Origin: Sutterella megalosphaeroides
Lineage (GTDB): Bacteria > Pseudomonadota > Gammaproteobacteria > Burkholderiales > Burkholderiaceae_F
Assembly: GCF_003609995.1 (NCBI RefSeq)
Contig: NZ_AP018786.1
Location: forward strand, 62,001-126,000
Direction: 5' to 3'
DNA length: 64,000 nt
A model generated the notes under the pieces. It was not told where the DNA came from and did not search any database. It saw only the letters and a program-made list of their open reading frames with translations. Of this stretch, positions 33,745-43,757 are shown in pieces. Position numbers and translations under genes: made by a program. Numbering within the stretch: position 1 is the first letter of the stretch; every line of letters begins with the position of its first letter.

Positions 33745-34641
33745 ATGATCCGCTCCCGCATCGCCACGATCGCTTTTGCCGCTCTTCTTTCCGCTTCGAC
33801 CCTTGCGGGTGCCGCCGAGCTGACGGGTACGCTCAAAAAGGTGAGCGAAAGCGGCACGCTCACGATCGGCTATCGGGAGAGCTCCGTGCCCTTTTCCTAC
33901 CTTCTCTCCGACGGCAAGCCCGCGGGCTACGCGTTCGAAGTCTGCCGCGCCGTGGGCGAAGCCGTGAAGGCCGAACTCAACATGCCCGACCTCAAGATCC
34001 GCTACCAGGCGGTCACGTCGGCCAACCGCATTCCCCTCATTCAGAACGGCACGGTCGACATCGAATGCGGCTCCACGACGAATTCGCTCGTGCGCCAGCG
34101 CGAAGCCGCCTTCGGCACGAACTACTTCGGCATCCAGGTGACGGCCGCCGTCGCGAAGTCGAGCAACATCCGCTCGCTCAAGGATCTCAACGGCAAGAAC
34201 ATCGCCGTCACCTCCGGCACGACCTCGGTGGCGCTTTTGAAGAAGTACGAAAAGGAAAACGGTCTGCGCTTCCGCTTCCTCATGACGAAGGACTTCGCCG
34301 AAGCCATGCAGCTCGTGGCGAATCACCGCGCCGACGCCTTCGTGATCGACGACGTGCTCCTGGCCGGTCAGATCGCCAACCTCGACAACCCGCAGGACTT
34401 CATGATCCTCGACGAGTCGCTCTCGGTCGAACCCTACGGGCCGATGTTCCGCAAGGACGATCCCGCCTTCAAGGCGCTCGTCGACCGTACCGTGACGAAC
34501 CTCATCACCTCCGGGAAGTTGGCCGAGCTCTACAGGACCTGGTTCGAACGTCCCATCCCCCCGAAGAACGTCAACCTCAACTTCCCGATGAACTCCTATA
34601 CCAAGGAACTCTTCGCCAACCCGAACGATCGGGGGATCTGA
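33745..34641 (+). CDS. gltI: Glutamate/aspartate ABC transporter substrate-binding protein
   Basis: A 298-residue periplasmic binding protein. The signal peptide (1-22, IATIAFAALLSASTLAGA) is followed by the SBP_bac_3 fold. Segments closely match E. coli GltI: YRESSVPFSY, NRIPLIQNGTVD, ECGSTTNS, VTSGTTS, DDVLLAGQ and the tail WFERPIPPKNVNLNF. It captures glutamate/aspartate for GltJKL. The ATG at 33745 follows AGGAGGT. A terminator hairpin separates it from gltJ, probably giving more binding protein than membrane parts. Its promoter is of the sigma-54 type, pointing to nitrogen control. Confidence 0.95.
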   Translation: MIRSRIATIAFAALLSASTLAGAAELTGTLKKVSESGTLTIGYRESSVPFSYLLSDGKPAGYAFEVCRAVGEAVKAELNMPDLKIRYQAVTSANRIPLIQNGTVDIECGSTTNSLVRQREAAFGTNYFGIQVTAAVAKSSNIRSLKDLNGKNIAVTSGTTSVALLKKYEKENGLRFRFLMTKDFAEAMQLVANHRADAFVIDDVLLAGQIANLDNPQDFMILDESLSVEPYGPMFRKDDPAFKALVDRTVTNLITSGKLAELYRTWFERPIPPKNVNLNFPMNSYTKELFANPNDRGI

Positions 34642-34659
34642 CACTTCCGACAGTCATTT

Positions 34660-34715
34660 GCCGGAGGCGGCCGACTAGCGACACTTTGAAACCGCCTCCG
34701 GCTTTTTCTTTTTTT
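34660..34715 (+). terminator. Intercistronic terminator between gltI and gltJ
   Basis: GCCGGAGGCGG (34660-34670) pairs perfectly with CCGCCTCCGGC (34692-34702), followed by TTTTTC then TTTTTTT. Partial termination here would make gltI more abundant than gltJKL, as is usual for binding-protein genes. Confidence 0.85.
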
Positions 34716-34786
34716 CCCGCGCGAACCGTGCGCGGATACACCCGGTCGTCCCCTAGGGGGGGGGCGAGTACAAAGGAGTTCGTCTC

Positions 34787-35524
34787 ATGGCCATCAACAT
34801 CGGCTTCGAAACGCTTTTTGAAACTTCGCTCCTGTCGGACGATCCGTGGTGGCTCTACATTCTCGACGGTGCGGGCTGGACGATCGGCCTGCACGTTGCG
34901 GCCTTCTCGCTCGCGCTCGTCGTCGGGGTCGTCGTGGGGACGCTGCGCACGAGCCCGAACCGCGCCGTGCGCGGTCTGTGCGAAGCCTGGATCGAACTCT
35001 TTCGCAACATTCCGCTCCTTGTTCAGATCTTCATCTGGTACTTCGTCGTGCCGGAGTTTCTCCCCTGGTACAAGGACTGGATGATCAACAGCGACCCCGT
35101 CCTCTCGCAGTTTCTCTCCGCCTTCCTCTGCCTCGGCCTCTTCACGTCTTCGCGCGTGGCCGAACAGGTTCGTGCCGGGATCTGCTCGATTCCCCCGGGA
35201 CTGCCGAACGCGGCCCGCGCGCTCGGGCTCACCCGCGTGCAGGCCTACCGCTATGTGATCCTGCCGATGGCGCTCCGACTCGTGCTGCCGCCCCTGACGA
35301 GCGAAGCGATGAACCTCGTCAAGAACACCGCCATCGTGATCACGATCGGCCTTTCCGACATCACGATGCGCGCCAACGAGATGGGCGAAAACACGTTCCA
35401 GTTCTTCGCCGCCTACTGCTGGGCGACCTTCCTCTACATCGTCATTGCGCTTGCGGTGAATCGCATCATGGCGTTCCTCGAACGCCGCACCGCCGTCCCC
35501 GGCTTCATTGCCGCCCGCAACTGA
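34787..35524 (+). CDS. gltJ: Glutamate/aspartate ABC transporter permease
   Basis: A 245-residue inner-membrane permease of the polar amino-acid (HisMQ) family. About five hydrophobic segments are present. The conserved loop facing the ATPase reads VRAGICSIPPGLPNAARALG, and the start of the domain is IELFRNIPLLVQIFIWYF. The ATG at 34787 has AAAGGAG 10 bases upstream. It is the first membrane subunit after the intercistronic terminator and is followed 18 bases later by gltK. Confidence 0.93.
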   Translation: MAINIGFETLFETSLLSDDPWWLYILDGAGWTIGLHVAAFSLALVVGVVVGTLRTSPNRAVRGLCEAWIELFRNIPLLVQIFIWYFVVPEFLPWYKDWMINSDPVLSQFLSAFLCLGLFTSSRVAEQVRAGICSIPPGLPNAARALGLTRVQAYRYVILPMALRLVLPPLTSEAMNLVKNTAIVITIGLSDITMRANEMGENTFQFFAAYCWATFLYIVIALAVNRIMAFLERRTAVPGFIAARN

Positions 35525-35542
35525 TTTCCGGGAGTTGACCCC

Positions 35543-36223
35543 ATGACCATCGATTTTTCCAGCATCACCGAATCGGCCGACTTCCTGATGGCGGGCGCGG
35601 CCTACACGCTCGAACTCACCGCCGTCACGACGATGGGAGGGCTCACCCTCGGCACGCTTCTCGCGCTCGCGCGCCTCTCGAGCCGTCCCTGGCTCTCGCG
35701 CCCCGCGAAGTTCTACGTCGACCTCATGCGCTCGGTGCCGCTCGTCCTCGTCCTTTTCTGGTTTTTCCTCCTCATGCCGGAAATTCTGCGGCTCCTCTTC
35801 GCGCTCGATCACGCAGTCATGATCGGCCCCGACATGACGGCCGTCATCACCTTCGTGCTCTTCGAAGCCGCGTACTTCGCGGAAATCATGCGTGCGGGCA
35901 TCCAGTCCGTGAAAAAAGGACAGTTCGCCGCGGCCATGGGTTTGGGCTTCACCTACGGGCAGACGATGCGCTACGTCGTTCTGCCGCAGGCCGTTCGCAA
36001 CATGCTCCCCGTCCTTCTCACGCAGATCATCATCCTCTTTCAGGACACGAGTCTCGTGTACGTCATCAGCGGCAACGACTTCCTCGGTGCCGTTTCGAAG
36101 ATCGCTCAACGTGACGGGGAACTCGTTTTGATGTACTCTTTTGCGGCGCTTTGCTATTTGGCCGTTTCGCTTTCGTTGTCTCTGCTTATTCGTCGCCTGC
36201 AGACCAACCTCGCGACTCGATAA
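35543..36223 (+). CDS. gltK: Glutamate/aspartate ABC transporter permease
   Basis: A 226-residue HisMQ-type permease that pairs with GltJ. Features are [20 protein letters not shown], the ATPase-contact loop [20 protein letters not shown] and [16 protein letters not shown] near the C-terminus. About five membrane segments are present. GGGAG lies 9 bases before the ATG. It ends 38 bases before gltL and belongs to the same transcription unit. Confidence 0.93.
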   Translation: MTIDFSSITESADFLMAGAAYTLELTAVTTMGGLTLGTLLALARLSSRPWLSRPAKFYVDLMRSVPLVLVLFWFFLLMPEILRLLFALDHAVMIGPDMTAVITFVLFEAAYFAEIMRAGIQSVKKGQFAAAMGLGFTYGQTMRYVVLPQAVRNMLPVLLTQIIILFQDTSLVYVISGNDFLGAVSKIAQRDGELVLMYSFAALCYLAVSLSLSLLIRRLQTNLATR

Positions 36224-36261
36224 TCCCGCCTACCTCCCCCCAAGAACAAGGATCCCCCCTC

Positions 36262-36996
<735 letters not shown>

Positions 36997-37028
36997 TCCC
37001 GCGCCCTCGGGGTTCCCGCGACCCGAAT

Positions 37029-37062
37029 CGCCTCCGGCACGCCCGTCGTCCGGAGGCGTTTT
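37029..37062 (+). terminator. Terminator after gltL
   Basis: CGCCTCCGG (37029-37037) pairs perfectly with CCGGAGGCG (37050-37058), followed by TTTTC. It closes the gltIJKL transcript. Confidence 0.8.
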
Positions 37063-37104
37063 CGCATCGCCCGTGCGAGTCGCTCCCCGCGCGGACTTAA
37101 CCGT

Positions 37105-37110
37105 TATTAT
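37105..37110 (+). promoter_or_regulatory. Candidate -10 (TATTAT) for the kdsD operon
   Basis: TATTAT matches five of six consensus bases and lies between the gltL terminator and the kdsD start, 37 bases before the ATG. No clear -35 is present. Confidence 0.4.
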
Positions 37111-37147
37111 TGGCGTACCCCCACACCCCCTTTTTTCAGGTTTCACA

Positions 37148-38137
37148 ATGACTCTCCGATTCGATCCCGCCGCCACCCTTGCGCTCGGCCGCGACGTCCT
37201 GCAGCACGAAGCGCAGGCTCTTTTGACCGCCGAAGACGCGCTCGGCAACACGGACGACTTCGTCCGTGCCGTCGAGCTCATCCTCAACATCCGCGGTCGT
37301 CTGGTCGTCTCGGGCGTCGGCAAGTCGGGCCATATCGGACGCAAGCTCGCGGCGACCTTCGCCTCGACGGGCACGCCCGCCTTCTTCGTGCACGCGGCGG
37401 AAGCCGCTCACGGCGACCTCGGCATGATCACGGCCGACGACGTCGTGCTCGGCATTTCGTATTCGGGCGAAACGAACGAACTCCTGACGGTCGTTCCCTC
37501 CATCAAGCGCGTCGGCGCCCGACTGATCGCCATGACGGGCAATCCCGCCTCGAGCCTCGCGCGTCACGCGGACGCACACATCAACTGCCACGTCGAGCGC
37601 GAAGCCTGCCCGCTCAACCTCGCCCCGACCGCCTCGACCACGACGACGCTCGCCCTCGGCGACGCGCTCGCCGTTGCCTGCCTCTCGGCCAAGGGCTTCA
37701 GCAAGGAAGACTTCGCCCGCAGCCACCCGGGCGGCGCGCTCGGTCGACGCCTCCTCATCCACGTCGAAGACATCATGCGCTCGGGCGACGCCGTCCCGAG
37801 CATCGAAGCGGACGTGACGGTGCTCGACGCCGTTCGCGAAATCACGCGCAAGCACATCGGCATGACGGCCGTGGTCGATCACGACGGCAAGCTCCTCGGC
37901 ATCTTCACGGAAGGGGACCTGCGTCGCCTCATCGAACGCGTGGGCGACATCCGCGAACTCTGCATCGCCGACGTCATGACGCGCACGCCCCACACCATCG
38001 GCGCGCGCGAACTCGCCGCGAGCGCCGTGCAGCAGCTCGAGGCCTACCAGTGCAATCAGCTCCTCGTCACGGACGAAGAGGGCCGCCTCATCGGCGCACT
38101 GCACATGCACGACCTCATGGAAGCCAAGGTGATCTGA
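37148..38137 (+). CDS. kdsD: Arabinose-5-phosphate isomerase
   Basis: A 329-residue KpsF/GutQ-family enzyme. It converts ribulose-5-P to arabinose-5-P, the first committed step to Kdo. A SIS domain (about 40-175; VSGVGKSGHIGRKLAATF, SYSGETNEL) contains the active site and two CBS domains occupy about 205-329. Length is normal. It starts the Kdo/LPS-transport operon and its stop overlaps the kdsC start by one base (TGATG). Confidence 0.94.
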   Translation: MTLRFDPAATLALGRDVLQHEAQALLTAEDALGNTDDFVRAVELILNIRGRLVVSGVGKSGHIGRKLAATFASTGTPAFFVHAAEAAHGDLGMITADDVVLGISYSGETNELLTVVPSIKRVGARLIAMTGNPASSLARHADAHINCHVEREACPLNLAPTASTTTTLALGDALAVACLSAKGFSKEDFARSHPGGALGRRLLIHVEDIMRSGDAVPSIEADVTVLDAVREITRKHIGMTAVVDHDGKLLGIFTEGDLRRLIERVGDIRELCIADVMTRTPHTIGARELAASAVQQLEAYQCNQLLVTDEEGRLIGALHMHDLMEAKVI

Positions 38138-38661
38138 TGACTCTCGAAGAACGCGCCCGCCGCATTCGTCTTCTCGTGCTCGACGTGGACGGCGTCCTGA
38201 CGGACGGCTCCATCAACATTTCGGGCAACGGGGAACTCTTCAAGTCCTTCAACGTCCGGGACGGTCTCGGCATCAAACTCCTGCAGAAAATCGGGGTTGA
38301 AGTCGCCATCCTGACGGGCCGCACCTCCGCGATCGTCGCGGAACGCGCCCGCGAGCTCGGCATCACGCACGTCCTTCAGGGGCAGCGCTACAAGGTGCCC
38401 GCCTACGAGGACCTCGTCGCCCGACTCGGCCTCTCCGACGACGAAGTCGCCTACATGGGCGACGACCTCCCCGACGCGCCGCTTCTCGCGCGTGCGGGCC
38501 TTGCGGCCACGCCCGCCGACGGCAATCCCGAACTCGACGTCCACTGGCGCGTGCCCGCCGCGGGCGGGCACGGCGCCGTGCGTGCGCTCGCCGAACTCAT
38601 CGTCAAGAGCCGCGGCGGCTGGGACGCGCTCGTTCGGGACGTGTTTTACGAGGGCCGCTGA
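38137..38661 (+). CDS. kdsC: 3-deoxy-D-manno-octulosonate-8-phosphate phosphatase
   Basis: A 174-residue HAD phosphatase. The nucleophile motif is DVDGVLTDG (Asp16, Asp18), motif II is LTGRTS and motif III MGDDLPD. It removes phosphate from Kdo-8-P in the cytoplasm. Length matches the tetrameric KdsC type without a cap. The start overlaps the kdsD stop, and lptC follows after 3 bases, the conserved order in proteobacteria. Confidence 0.94.
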   Translation: MTLEERARRIRLLVLDVDGVLTDGSINISGNGELFKSFNVRDGLGIKLLQKIGVEVAILTGRTSAIVAERARELGITHVLQGQRYKVPAYEDLVARLGLSDDEVAYMGDDLPDAPLLARAGLAATPADGNPELDVHWRVPAAGGHGAVRALAELIVKSRGGWDALVRDVFYEGR

Positions 38662-38664
38662 GTC

Positions 38665-39282
38665 ATGGCGCACCGTCGACTCATTCTGCGCGAACGCGTC
38701 ACGGCGATCATCGGCTCGGCGATTCTCTTCGTGCTCGTGGCCGCGAGTTACTACTATTCGATCCAGGTCGAAATCGCCGGTCTCAAGTACATTCCGAGCG
38801 AATCGAGCCCGGACTTCACCGCGCGCAACGTCACGCTCACCGATTTCGACGAAACCGGCACGGCCGACCGTCGACTCTTCGCCGAGGACGTCGCTCACTT
38901 TTCCGACGAGCGCATGCGCGCTCAGGCGGTGCGCTTCGTCACGCTCGATCCGTCGAAGCTGCAACTCGCGCTTTCGGCGCGCGAAGCCTGGAGCGACGAC
39001 GGCCTGGAGACGGTCGACTTGTCGGGTGCCGTGACGCTCACGCGCGCGGCCGGTCCCCAAGAGCCCGACCTCTTTTTGCAAACGGAAGCCCTGAAGGGGT
39101 ACCTCGACACGTACCGATTCGAATCCGTACTTCCTGTCTTCATGCGCCGCGGGAACGATACGACCGAGTCCGCCAAGGGCATGGTGTACGATAACGTCGG
39201 ACACACGCTCGAATTGCGCGACCGCGTTCGCACGGTCCTGCACCCGCAAAACTTCCAGCAACCTACGGAACTCCGTCCCTGA
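38665..39282 (+). CDS. lptC: LPS export protein LptC
   Basis: A 205-residue protein with one N-terminal membrane helix (about 14-33, AIIGSAILFVLVAASYYYS) and a periplasmic OstA-like beta-jellyroll. It receives LPS from LptB2FG and passes it to LptA. Sequence conservation in LptC is low; the call rests on the anchor, the domain type and the position between kdsC and lptA. Confidence 0.88.
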   Translation: MAHRRLILRERVTAIIGSAILFVLVAASYYYSIQVEIAGLKYIPSESSPDFTARNVTLTDFDETGTADRRLFAEDVAHFSDERMRAQAVRFVTLDPSKLQLALSAREAWSDDGLETVDLSGAVTLTRAAGPQEPDLFLQTEALKGYLDTYRFESVLPVFMRRGNDTTESAKGMVYDNVGHTLELRDRVRTVLHPQNFQQPTELRP

Positions 39283-39284
39283 TC

Positions 39285-39887
39285 ATGCGCTCCATTCTCT
39301 GTGCCTCGCTCTGCGCTCTGGTCGTCGCTCCGGCCTTTGCGCTCTCGAGCGACCGCGAACAACCGATTGAAGTTACGGCCGACCGCTTCAACGGCGACGA
39401 AGTCAAACAGACGGCCGTCTATTCCGGCAACGTCGTCGTTTCGCAGGGATCGATGCACCTGCAGGGCGCCAACCTCGAGCTGCGTCTGACGCCGAAGGGC
39501 TACCGTCAGGCCACGATCACGGGCGGACCCGCAAAGTTCCGCCAGCAGCGCGATCCGAAGGGTTCGGTCGGTCCCGACGAATGGGTCCATGCCGAAGCCG
39601 CGACCATCGTCTACGACGAAGAACGCGACACGATCACGCTCACCGGAAAGGCCAAGCTCTCCCGCACGGAAAGCGGCGTCGAAAAGGATCTCACCCGCGG
39701 CGAAAAAATCGTCTACGACCTTCGCAACGCCCGCTCCACCGTCGAGGGCGGCGTCGTCGGCGGCAAGCGCCAGCGCGTGAGCACCGTCATCGCTCCGCGC
39801 ACGAAGGACTCGAACGCCGAGGCCGATCGCCCCTCCGCGCAACTCAAGAATTCGACGAAACTCACCGTCCAACCCGAACAGCCCTGA
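39285..39887 (+). CDS. lptA: LPS transport periplasmic protein LptA
   Basis: A 200-residue periplasmic protein. The signal peptide (1-18, SILCASLCALVVAPAFA) is followed by an OstA-type jellyroll beginning QPIEVTADRFNGDE and including VYSGNVVVSQGSMHLQGANL. LptA forms the bridge that carries LPS across the periplasm. A basic, low-complexity tail ends the protein. It follows lptC after 2 bases and precedes lptB after 24. Confidence 0.9.
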   Translation: MRSILCASLCALVVAPAFALSSDREQPIEVTADRFNGDEVKQTAVYSGNVVVSQGSMHLQGANLELRLTPKGYRQATITGGPAKFRQQRDPKGSVGPDEWVHAEAATIVYDEERDTITLTGKAKLSRTESGVEKDLTRGEKIVYDLRNARSTVEGGVVGGKRQRVSTVIAPRTKDSNAEADRPSAQLKNSTKLTVQPEQP

Positions 39888-39911
39888 TCGCCCCACGAGG
39901 AACGACTTGCC

Positions 39912-40691
39912 GTGAACTCCAACCTTCAGCAGGGTCACCTGCACGAACACGTCCATACGCTTGAAGCCAAGGGGCTCAAAAAACATTACGGCTCGCGCCA
40001 AGTGGTCAAAGGGGTCGATCTCTCCGTCAAATCGGGCGAAGTCGTCGGGCTGCTCGGTCCGAACGGCGCGGGCAAGACCACGACCTTCTACATGGTCGTG
40101 GGGCTCGTCGTGGCCGATTCGGGGTCGATCGATCTCGACGGCAATTCGATCGCGCACCTGCCGATCTACCGCCGCGCCCGCATGGGGCTCTCGTACCTGC
40201 CGCAGGAAGCGAGCGTTTTCCGCAAGCTCACGGTCGAAGACAACATCCGCGCCATTCTGGAGTTGCAAACCGACGAAAACGGCGCGCCCCTGAAGAGCGC
40301 CGTCATCGAAGAGCGCCTCGAGCAGCTCCTCGACGAACTGCAGATCCAGCACATCCGCACGAGCATGGCGCTCTCGCTTTCCGGGGGCGAACGACGCCGT
40401 ACCGAAATCGCGCGGGCGCTCGCGGCCAATCCCCGCTTCATTCTGCTCGACGAGCCGTTTGCGGGCGTGGACCCCATCGCCGTCATCGAAATTCAGCGCA
40501 TCGTCCGTTTCCTGCGCGACCGCAACATCGGCGTGCTCATTACGGACCACAACGTGCGCGAAACGCTCGCCATCTGCGACCACGCGTACATCATCAACGA
40601 AGGGCGGGTGCTCGCCTCGGGGTCGCCGGGCGACATCATCAGCAACCCCGACGTGCGTGCGTTCTACCTCGGCGACAATTTCCAGATGTGA
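39912..40691 (+). CDS. lptB: LPS export ABC transporter ATP-binding protein
   Basis: A 259-residue ATPase that powers LPS extraction. Walker A is [10 protein letters not shown] (about 50-58), signature LSGGERRR, Walker [14 protein letters not shown], and [17 protein letters not shown] is characteristic of LptB. The start is the GTG at 39912. An N-terminal His-rich extension of about 15 residues ([11 protein letters not shown]) precedes the family start. It is followed after 12 bases by rpoN, the conserved arrangement. Confidence 0.95.
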   Translation: MNSNLQQGHLHEHVHTLEAKGLKKHYGSRQVVKGVDLSVKSGEVVGLLGPNGAGKTTTFYMVVGLVVADSGSIDLDGNSIAHLPIYRRARMGLSYLPQEASVFRKLTVEDNIRAILELQTDENGAPLKSAVIEERLEQLLDELQIQHIRTSMALSLSGGERRRTEIARALAANPRFILLDEPFAGVDPIAVIEIQRIVRFLRDRNIGVLITDHNVRETLAICDHAYIINEGRVLASGSPGDIISNPDVRAFYLGDNFQM

Positions 40692-40703
40692 TCTTGTCCC
40701 GCC

Positions 40704-42119
40704 ATGTCCGCTTTGCTTGAGGTTCGTCAATCGCAACAACTCTCGACCGCGCTCTCCGTCGCGCAACAGGCGTCGCTGAAACTTCTTCAGATGACGTCGG
40801 TCGAACTCATGGCGGAAGCGGACCTGCTCGTTGCGCAAAATCCGTTCCTCGAAACCGAGAACGCCGCCCCGGAAGCGTCCGTACGCACGGAGGAGCCCTC
40901 CTGCGACGTCCCCGAGGGGGATCTCCCCGAAGGAGCGCCCCTCGAAGGCATGTACTCAACGTGGGGCGCGGGCGCGGCGTACGAGGGAGCGGATCCCCTC
41001 GAGGGGCTCGTCGCTCCCGAATCGGTGCGCGCCGCACTGTTGAACGATGCGCTCGAACTCGACCTGAGCGAGAAGGAGCGCTCCTGCATTCGCTGTCTCG
41101 TCGAAGAGCTCGACGAGAGCGGGCTCCTTACGGTGCCGCTCAACGAAGCGGCCGAAGAGTACCGAGCCGTCGTCGACGCCTCGCCCGCCGAATGGAAGCG
41201 GGCGCTCGTCGCGTTGCAGGGGTTGGAGCCCGCCGGCATCGCACAGCCGTCGCTCACCGAAGGGCTCGTGGAACAGGTGCGCCGCCGAACGGAAGCGGGC
41301 GACGTCGACGAGCCCGCGGCCCGTCTTCTCGTCACGCTCCTGCGGGAGCACCTCGGCGACCTGGCGCGCGCCGATCGCAAGACGCTTCTCAAATGCGCCG
41401 CGAACGACGCCGAGCTTCTCGAAGAGGCGCTCGGCCTCCTGCGGGAACTCAACCCCCGGCCGATCGCGTTCGATGCCGAGGCGACCCGATACGTGCTGCC
41501 CGACCTCGTCGTAAGACGCGCGAACGGTCGCTGGCGCGCGTTCGTCAACCCGAGCGCCCGACCGAACGTTCGACTCTCGGACCTCGCCCACGAACGCCGG
41601 GCCGTCGAGAGTACCGAGCTCAAGCCCTACCTCGAGGAAGCGCGACGCTTCCTTCAGGCCGTCGACGCACGGACGAACACACTTTTGCGCATCGCGGAAT
41701 TTCTCGTCGAACACCAACAGGCGTTTTTCGACGAGGGGCCCGCCGCTCTTCGGCCGCTGCGTCAAAAGGACGCCGCCGAGGCGCTCGAACTCTCCGAATC
41801 CACCGTCTCGCGAACAACCTCGGGGAAGTACCTCCAGGGCCCCTCGGGCACGCTCGAACTCAAGGCCCTCTTCTCGAACGCGGTCGCCGCGACGTCGGAC
41901 GCCCCGGACGGCGACGAAGGTCTCTCGGGCGCGCGCATCCTCGACGAAATCCGCGCGCTCGTGGCCGCCGAAGATCCCGCGAGCCCCCTGGCCGACCGGG
42001 ACATCGCCGAGCAACTTACCGGGCGCGGTTACGTCGTCTCCCGCCGCACGATTGCGAAATACCGGGAAAAGGCGGGCATTCCCTCCACGCGTCTGCGGCG
42101 CCGCAAAGCGTCCGAGTAA
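40704..42119 (+). CDS. rpoN: RNA polymerase sigma-54 factor
   Basis: A 471-residue sigma-54. The Gln-rich activator-contacting region I (1-50, QSQQLSTALSVAQQASLKLL) is followed by an acidic region II (about 50-110), the core-binding domain, an HTH region (ALELSESTVSRTTSGKYL, near 352-369) and the RpoN box near the C-terminus (RRTIAKYREKAGIPS), which binds -24 promoters. All parts are intact. Region II here is strongly acidic. It belongs to the lptB-rpoN-ptsN group. The consensus -24/-12 site upstream of gltI is its likely target in this window. Confidence 0.96.
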   Translation: MSALLEVRQSQQLSTALSVAQQASLKLLQMTSVELMAEADLLVAQNPFLETENAAPEASVRTEEPSCDVPEGDLPEGAPLEGMYSTWGAGAAYEGADPLEGLVAPESVRAALLNDALELDLSEKERSCIRCLVEELDESGLLTVPLNEAAEEYRAVVDASPAEWKRALVALQGLEPAGIAQPSLTEGLVEQVRRRTEAGDVDEPAARLLVTLLREHLGDLARADRKTLLKCAANDAELLEEALGLLRELNPRPIAFDAEATRYVLPDLVVRRANGRWRAFVNPSARPNVRLSDLAHERRAVESTELKPYLEEARRFLQAVDARTNTLLRIAEFLVEHQQAFFDEGPAALRPLRQKDAAEALELSESTVSRTTSGKYLQGPSGTLELKALFSNAVAATSDAPDGDEGLSGARILDEIRALVAAEDPASPLADRDIAEQLTGRGYVVSRRTIAKYREKAGIPSTRLRRRKASE

Positions 42120-42163
42120 CCGCCTCGCCCCACGCAAGGCCTGCGTTTTCGCAGCAATCCCGC

Positions 42164-42169
42164 TAGACT
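42164..42169 (+). promoter_or_regulatory. Candidate -10 element (TAGACT) for ptsN
   Basis: The string CCCGCTAGACTT (42159-42170) is the third copy of the CCGCTAGACT element in the window. It lies between rpoN and ptsN, 83 bases before ptsN, where other species often encode hpf. Confidence 0.35.
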
Positions 42170-42251
42170 TCAGAAGCGTCGTCCGACGGGAGGACGTCGC
42201 CCCCTCAGACCATCCGCGCAGCCGCGTTGCAAAGCCGCGCATCACCGTCCC

Positions 42252-42782
42252 ATGAACCGTTTTTCTTCCTACATCACCCTTCAAACCGTCCGTCTCGACG
42301 TTTCGGCCGCCAGTCGAAAACGACTCTTCGAAGAAGCCAGCGCGCTTTTCGAAGTGGCCTACGGCATTTCGCACTCGGAAGTCTTCGACGCCCTCATCGC
42401 CCGCGAACGTCTCGGCTCGACCTGCGTGGGAGCGGGCTGCGCGTTGCCCCACGGTCGACTGCACGAGCTTGAAGAGCCCGCGCTCGTCTTTCTGAGAACG
42501 GCCGAGCCCGTCAGCCTCGACAGCCCCGACGGCCGCGGCGTCCGACTCTTTTTCTGCCTGCTCGTCCCCGAAAACGACGAAAAGGACTACCTCGGCATGC
42601 TGCGCGAAATCGCGTGCCTTCTTTCCCAGAAACCGATGCGTCAGGCGCTTCTCGACGCGGCGGACGAAGTGGCCGTGTGCGAACTCCTCCACGCGTGGGA
42701 GCCGCCCGCCGACCTGCACGCCTCCGCGGAAGCGGCCGAAGCCCTCGCCGAGGACGACGAAACGCCCCGCACCGACGATTGA
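42252..42782 (+). CDS. ptsN: Nitrogen phosphotransferase EIIA component
   Basis: A 176-residue IIA-Ntr protein. The phosphorylated histidine is His67 in GCALPHGR. The fold spans about residues 8-150, followed by an acidic tail (about 25 residues) not seen in E. coli PtsN. It takes phosphate from NPr/EINtr and regulates potassium and nitrogen-linked functions. In most relatives hpf lies between rpoN and ptsN; here only a 132-base gap is present. Confidence 0.93.
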   Translation: MNRFSSYITLQTVRLDVSAASRKRLFEEASALFEVAYGISHSEVFDALIARERLGSTCVGAGCALPHGRLHELEEPALVFLRTAEPVSLDSPDGRGVRLFFCLLVPENDEKDYLGMLREIACLLSQKPMRQALLDAADEVAVCELLHAWEPPADLHASAEAAEALAEDDETPRTDD

Positions 42783-42852
42783 CCGATTGATCGATTGAGA
42801 GGAGGGGCGCGCCCCTCGGGCGACGGGCCCGAGCGTCGCGCGCCGGAAATTC

Positions 42853-43737
42853 ATGAAACTTGTTCTCGTTACCGGCCTTTCGGGCGGCGGCAAGTCCATC
42901 GCCATCCGGCAGCTCGAAGACTGCGGCTACTACTGCATCGACAATCTCCCGGCGGAATTTCTGCTTCCCGTGGCGCGTACTCTGGCTCGGTCGGAGACGA
43001 AAATGGCCGCGGTGGCGATCGACGCGCGCTCGCACGCCACGTTCGACAACACGCTCGAGTCGCTCAAAACGCTGCGTGCCGAAGGGTTCGACGTGCGGAT
43101 TCTCTACCTCACGGCATCCACCCCGGAAATCACGCGCCGCTTCTCGGAAACGCGCCGTCGGCACCCGCTCTCGACGCACGCACGGGCGCACTCCGAAGAA
43201 GTGACGCTCCAGGAAGCGATCGAGCGCGAACGCGCGCTCCTCGAACCCGTATGCGCGCATGCCTGCGTCCTCGACACCACGGGACTTTTGCCCGCGCAGT
43301 TGCGCCGCTGGGTGCAGCAGTTCGTCGATCAGCCAGAATCCGACATGACGCTCGCCTTCGAGTCGTTCGCCTTCAAGTACGGCGTACCGGGCGTCGCCGA
43401 CCTGGTTTTCGACGTGCGCTGCCTGCCGAATCCCTACTACACGCCCGAACTGCGCCCGCTGACGGGGCGCGATCAGCCGGTGGCTGATTTCCTCGCCGAC
43501 TCGCCCCTCGTCGCGCGAATGACGGACGACATCGCACGGTTCCTCGAAACGTGGCTTCCCGCCTACCGGGCGCAAAACCGCCACTACCTCACGGTCTGCA
43601 TCGGCTGCACGGGCGGACAGCACCGCTCGGTGTACGTGGCGGAAACGCTTGCGAAGCGCTTCCACGCCATCGTGCGCCATCGCGTGATCGAGCAGCACGC
43701 GCTCCTCAACCCCGAGCGGGCCCGTCAGAGCCTTTGA
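42853..43737 (+). CDS. rapZ: RNase adapter protein RapZ (YvcJ family)
   Basis: A 294-residue P-loop protein. Walker A is GLSGGGKS (8-15) and the conserved YYCIDNLP follows; the C-terminal part has CIGCTGGQHRSVY and TLAKRF. In enterobacteria RapZ guides RNase E to GlmZ and senses glucosamine-6-P, linking to cell-wall precursor synthesis. Here it sits 70 bases after ptsN. hprK, often between ptsN and rapZ in betaproteobacteria, is absent. Confidence 0.93.
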   Translation: MKLVLVTGLSGGGKSIAIRQLEDCGYYCIDNLPAEFLLPVARTLARSETKMAAVAIDARSHATFDNTLESLKTLRAEGFDVRILYLTASTPEITRRFSETRRRHPLSTHARAHSEEVTLQEAIERERALLEPVCAHACVLDTTGLLPAQLRRWVQQFVDQPESDMTLAFESFAFKYGVPGVADLVFDVRCLPNPYYTPELRPLTGRDQPVADFLADSPLVARMTDDIARFLETWLPAYRAQNRHYLTVCIGCTGGQHRSVYVAETLAKRFHAIVRHRVIEQHALLNPERARQSL

Positions 43738-43757
43738 AGCCCCGCGTGCGGCCGCAC

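Noticed and set aside
43746-43757. Palindrome GTGCGGCCGCAC before the mutY stop
   Set aside because: A short GC palindrome without a T tract between converging genes; no function can be supported.
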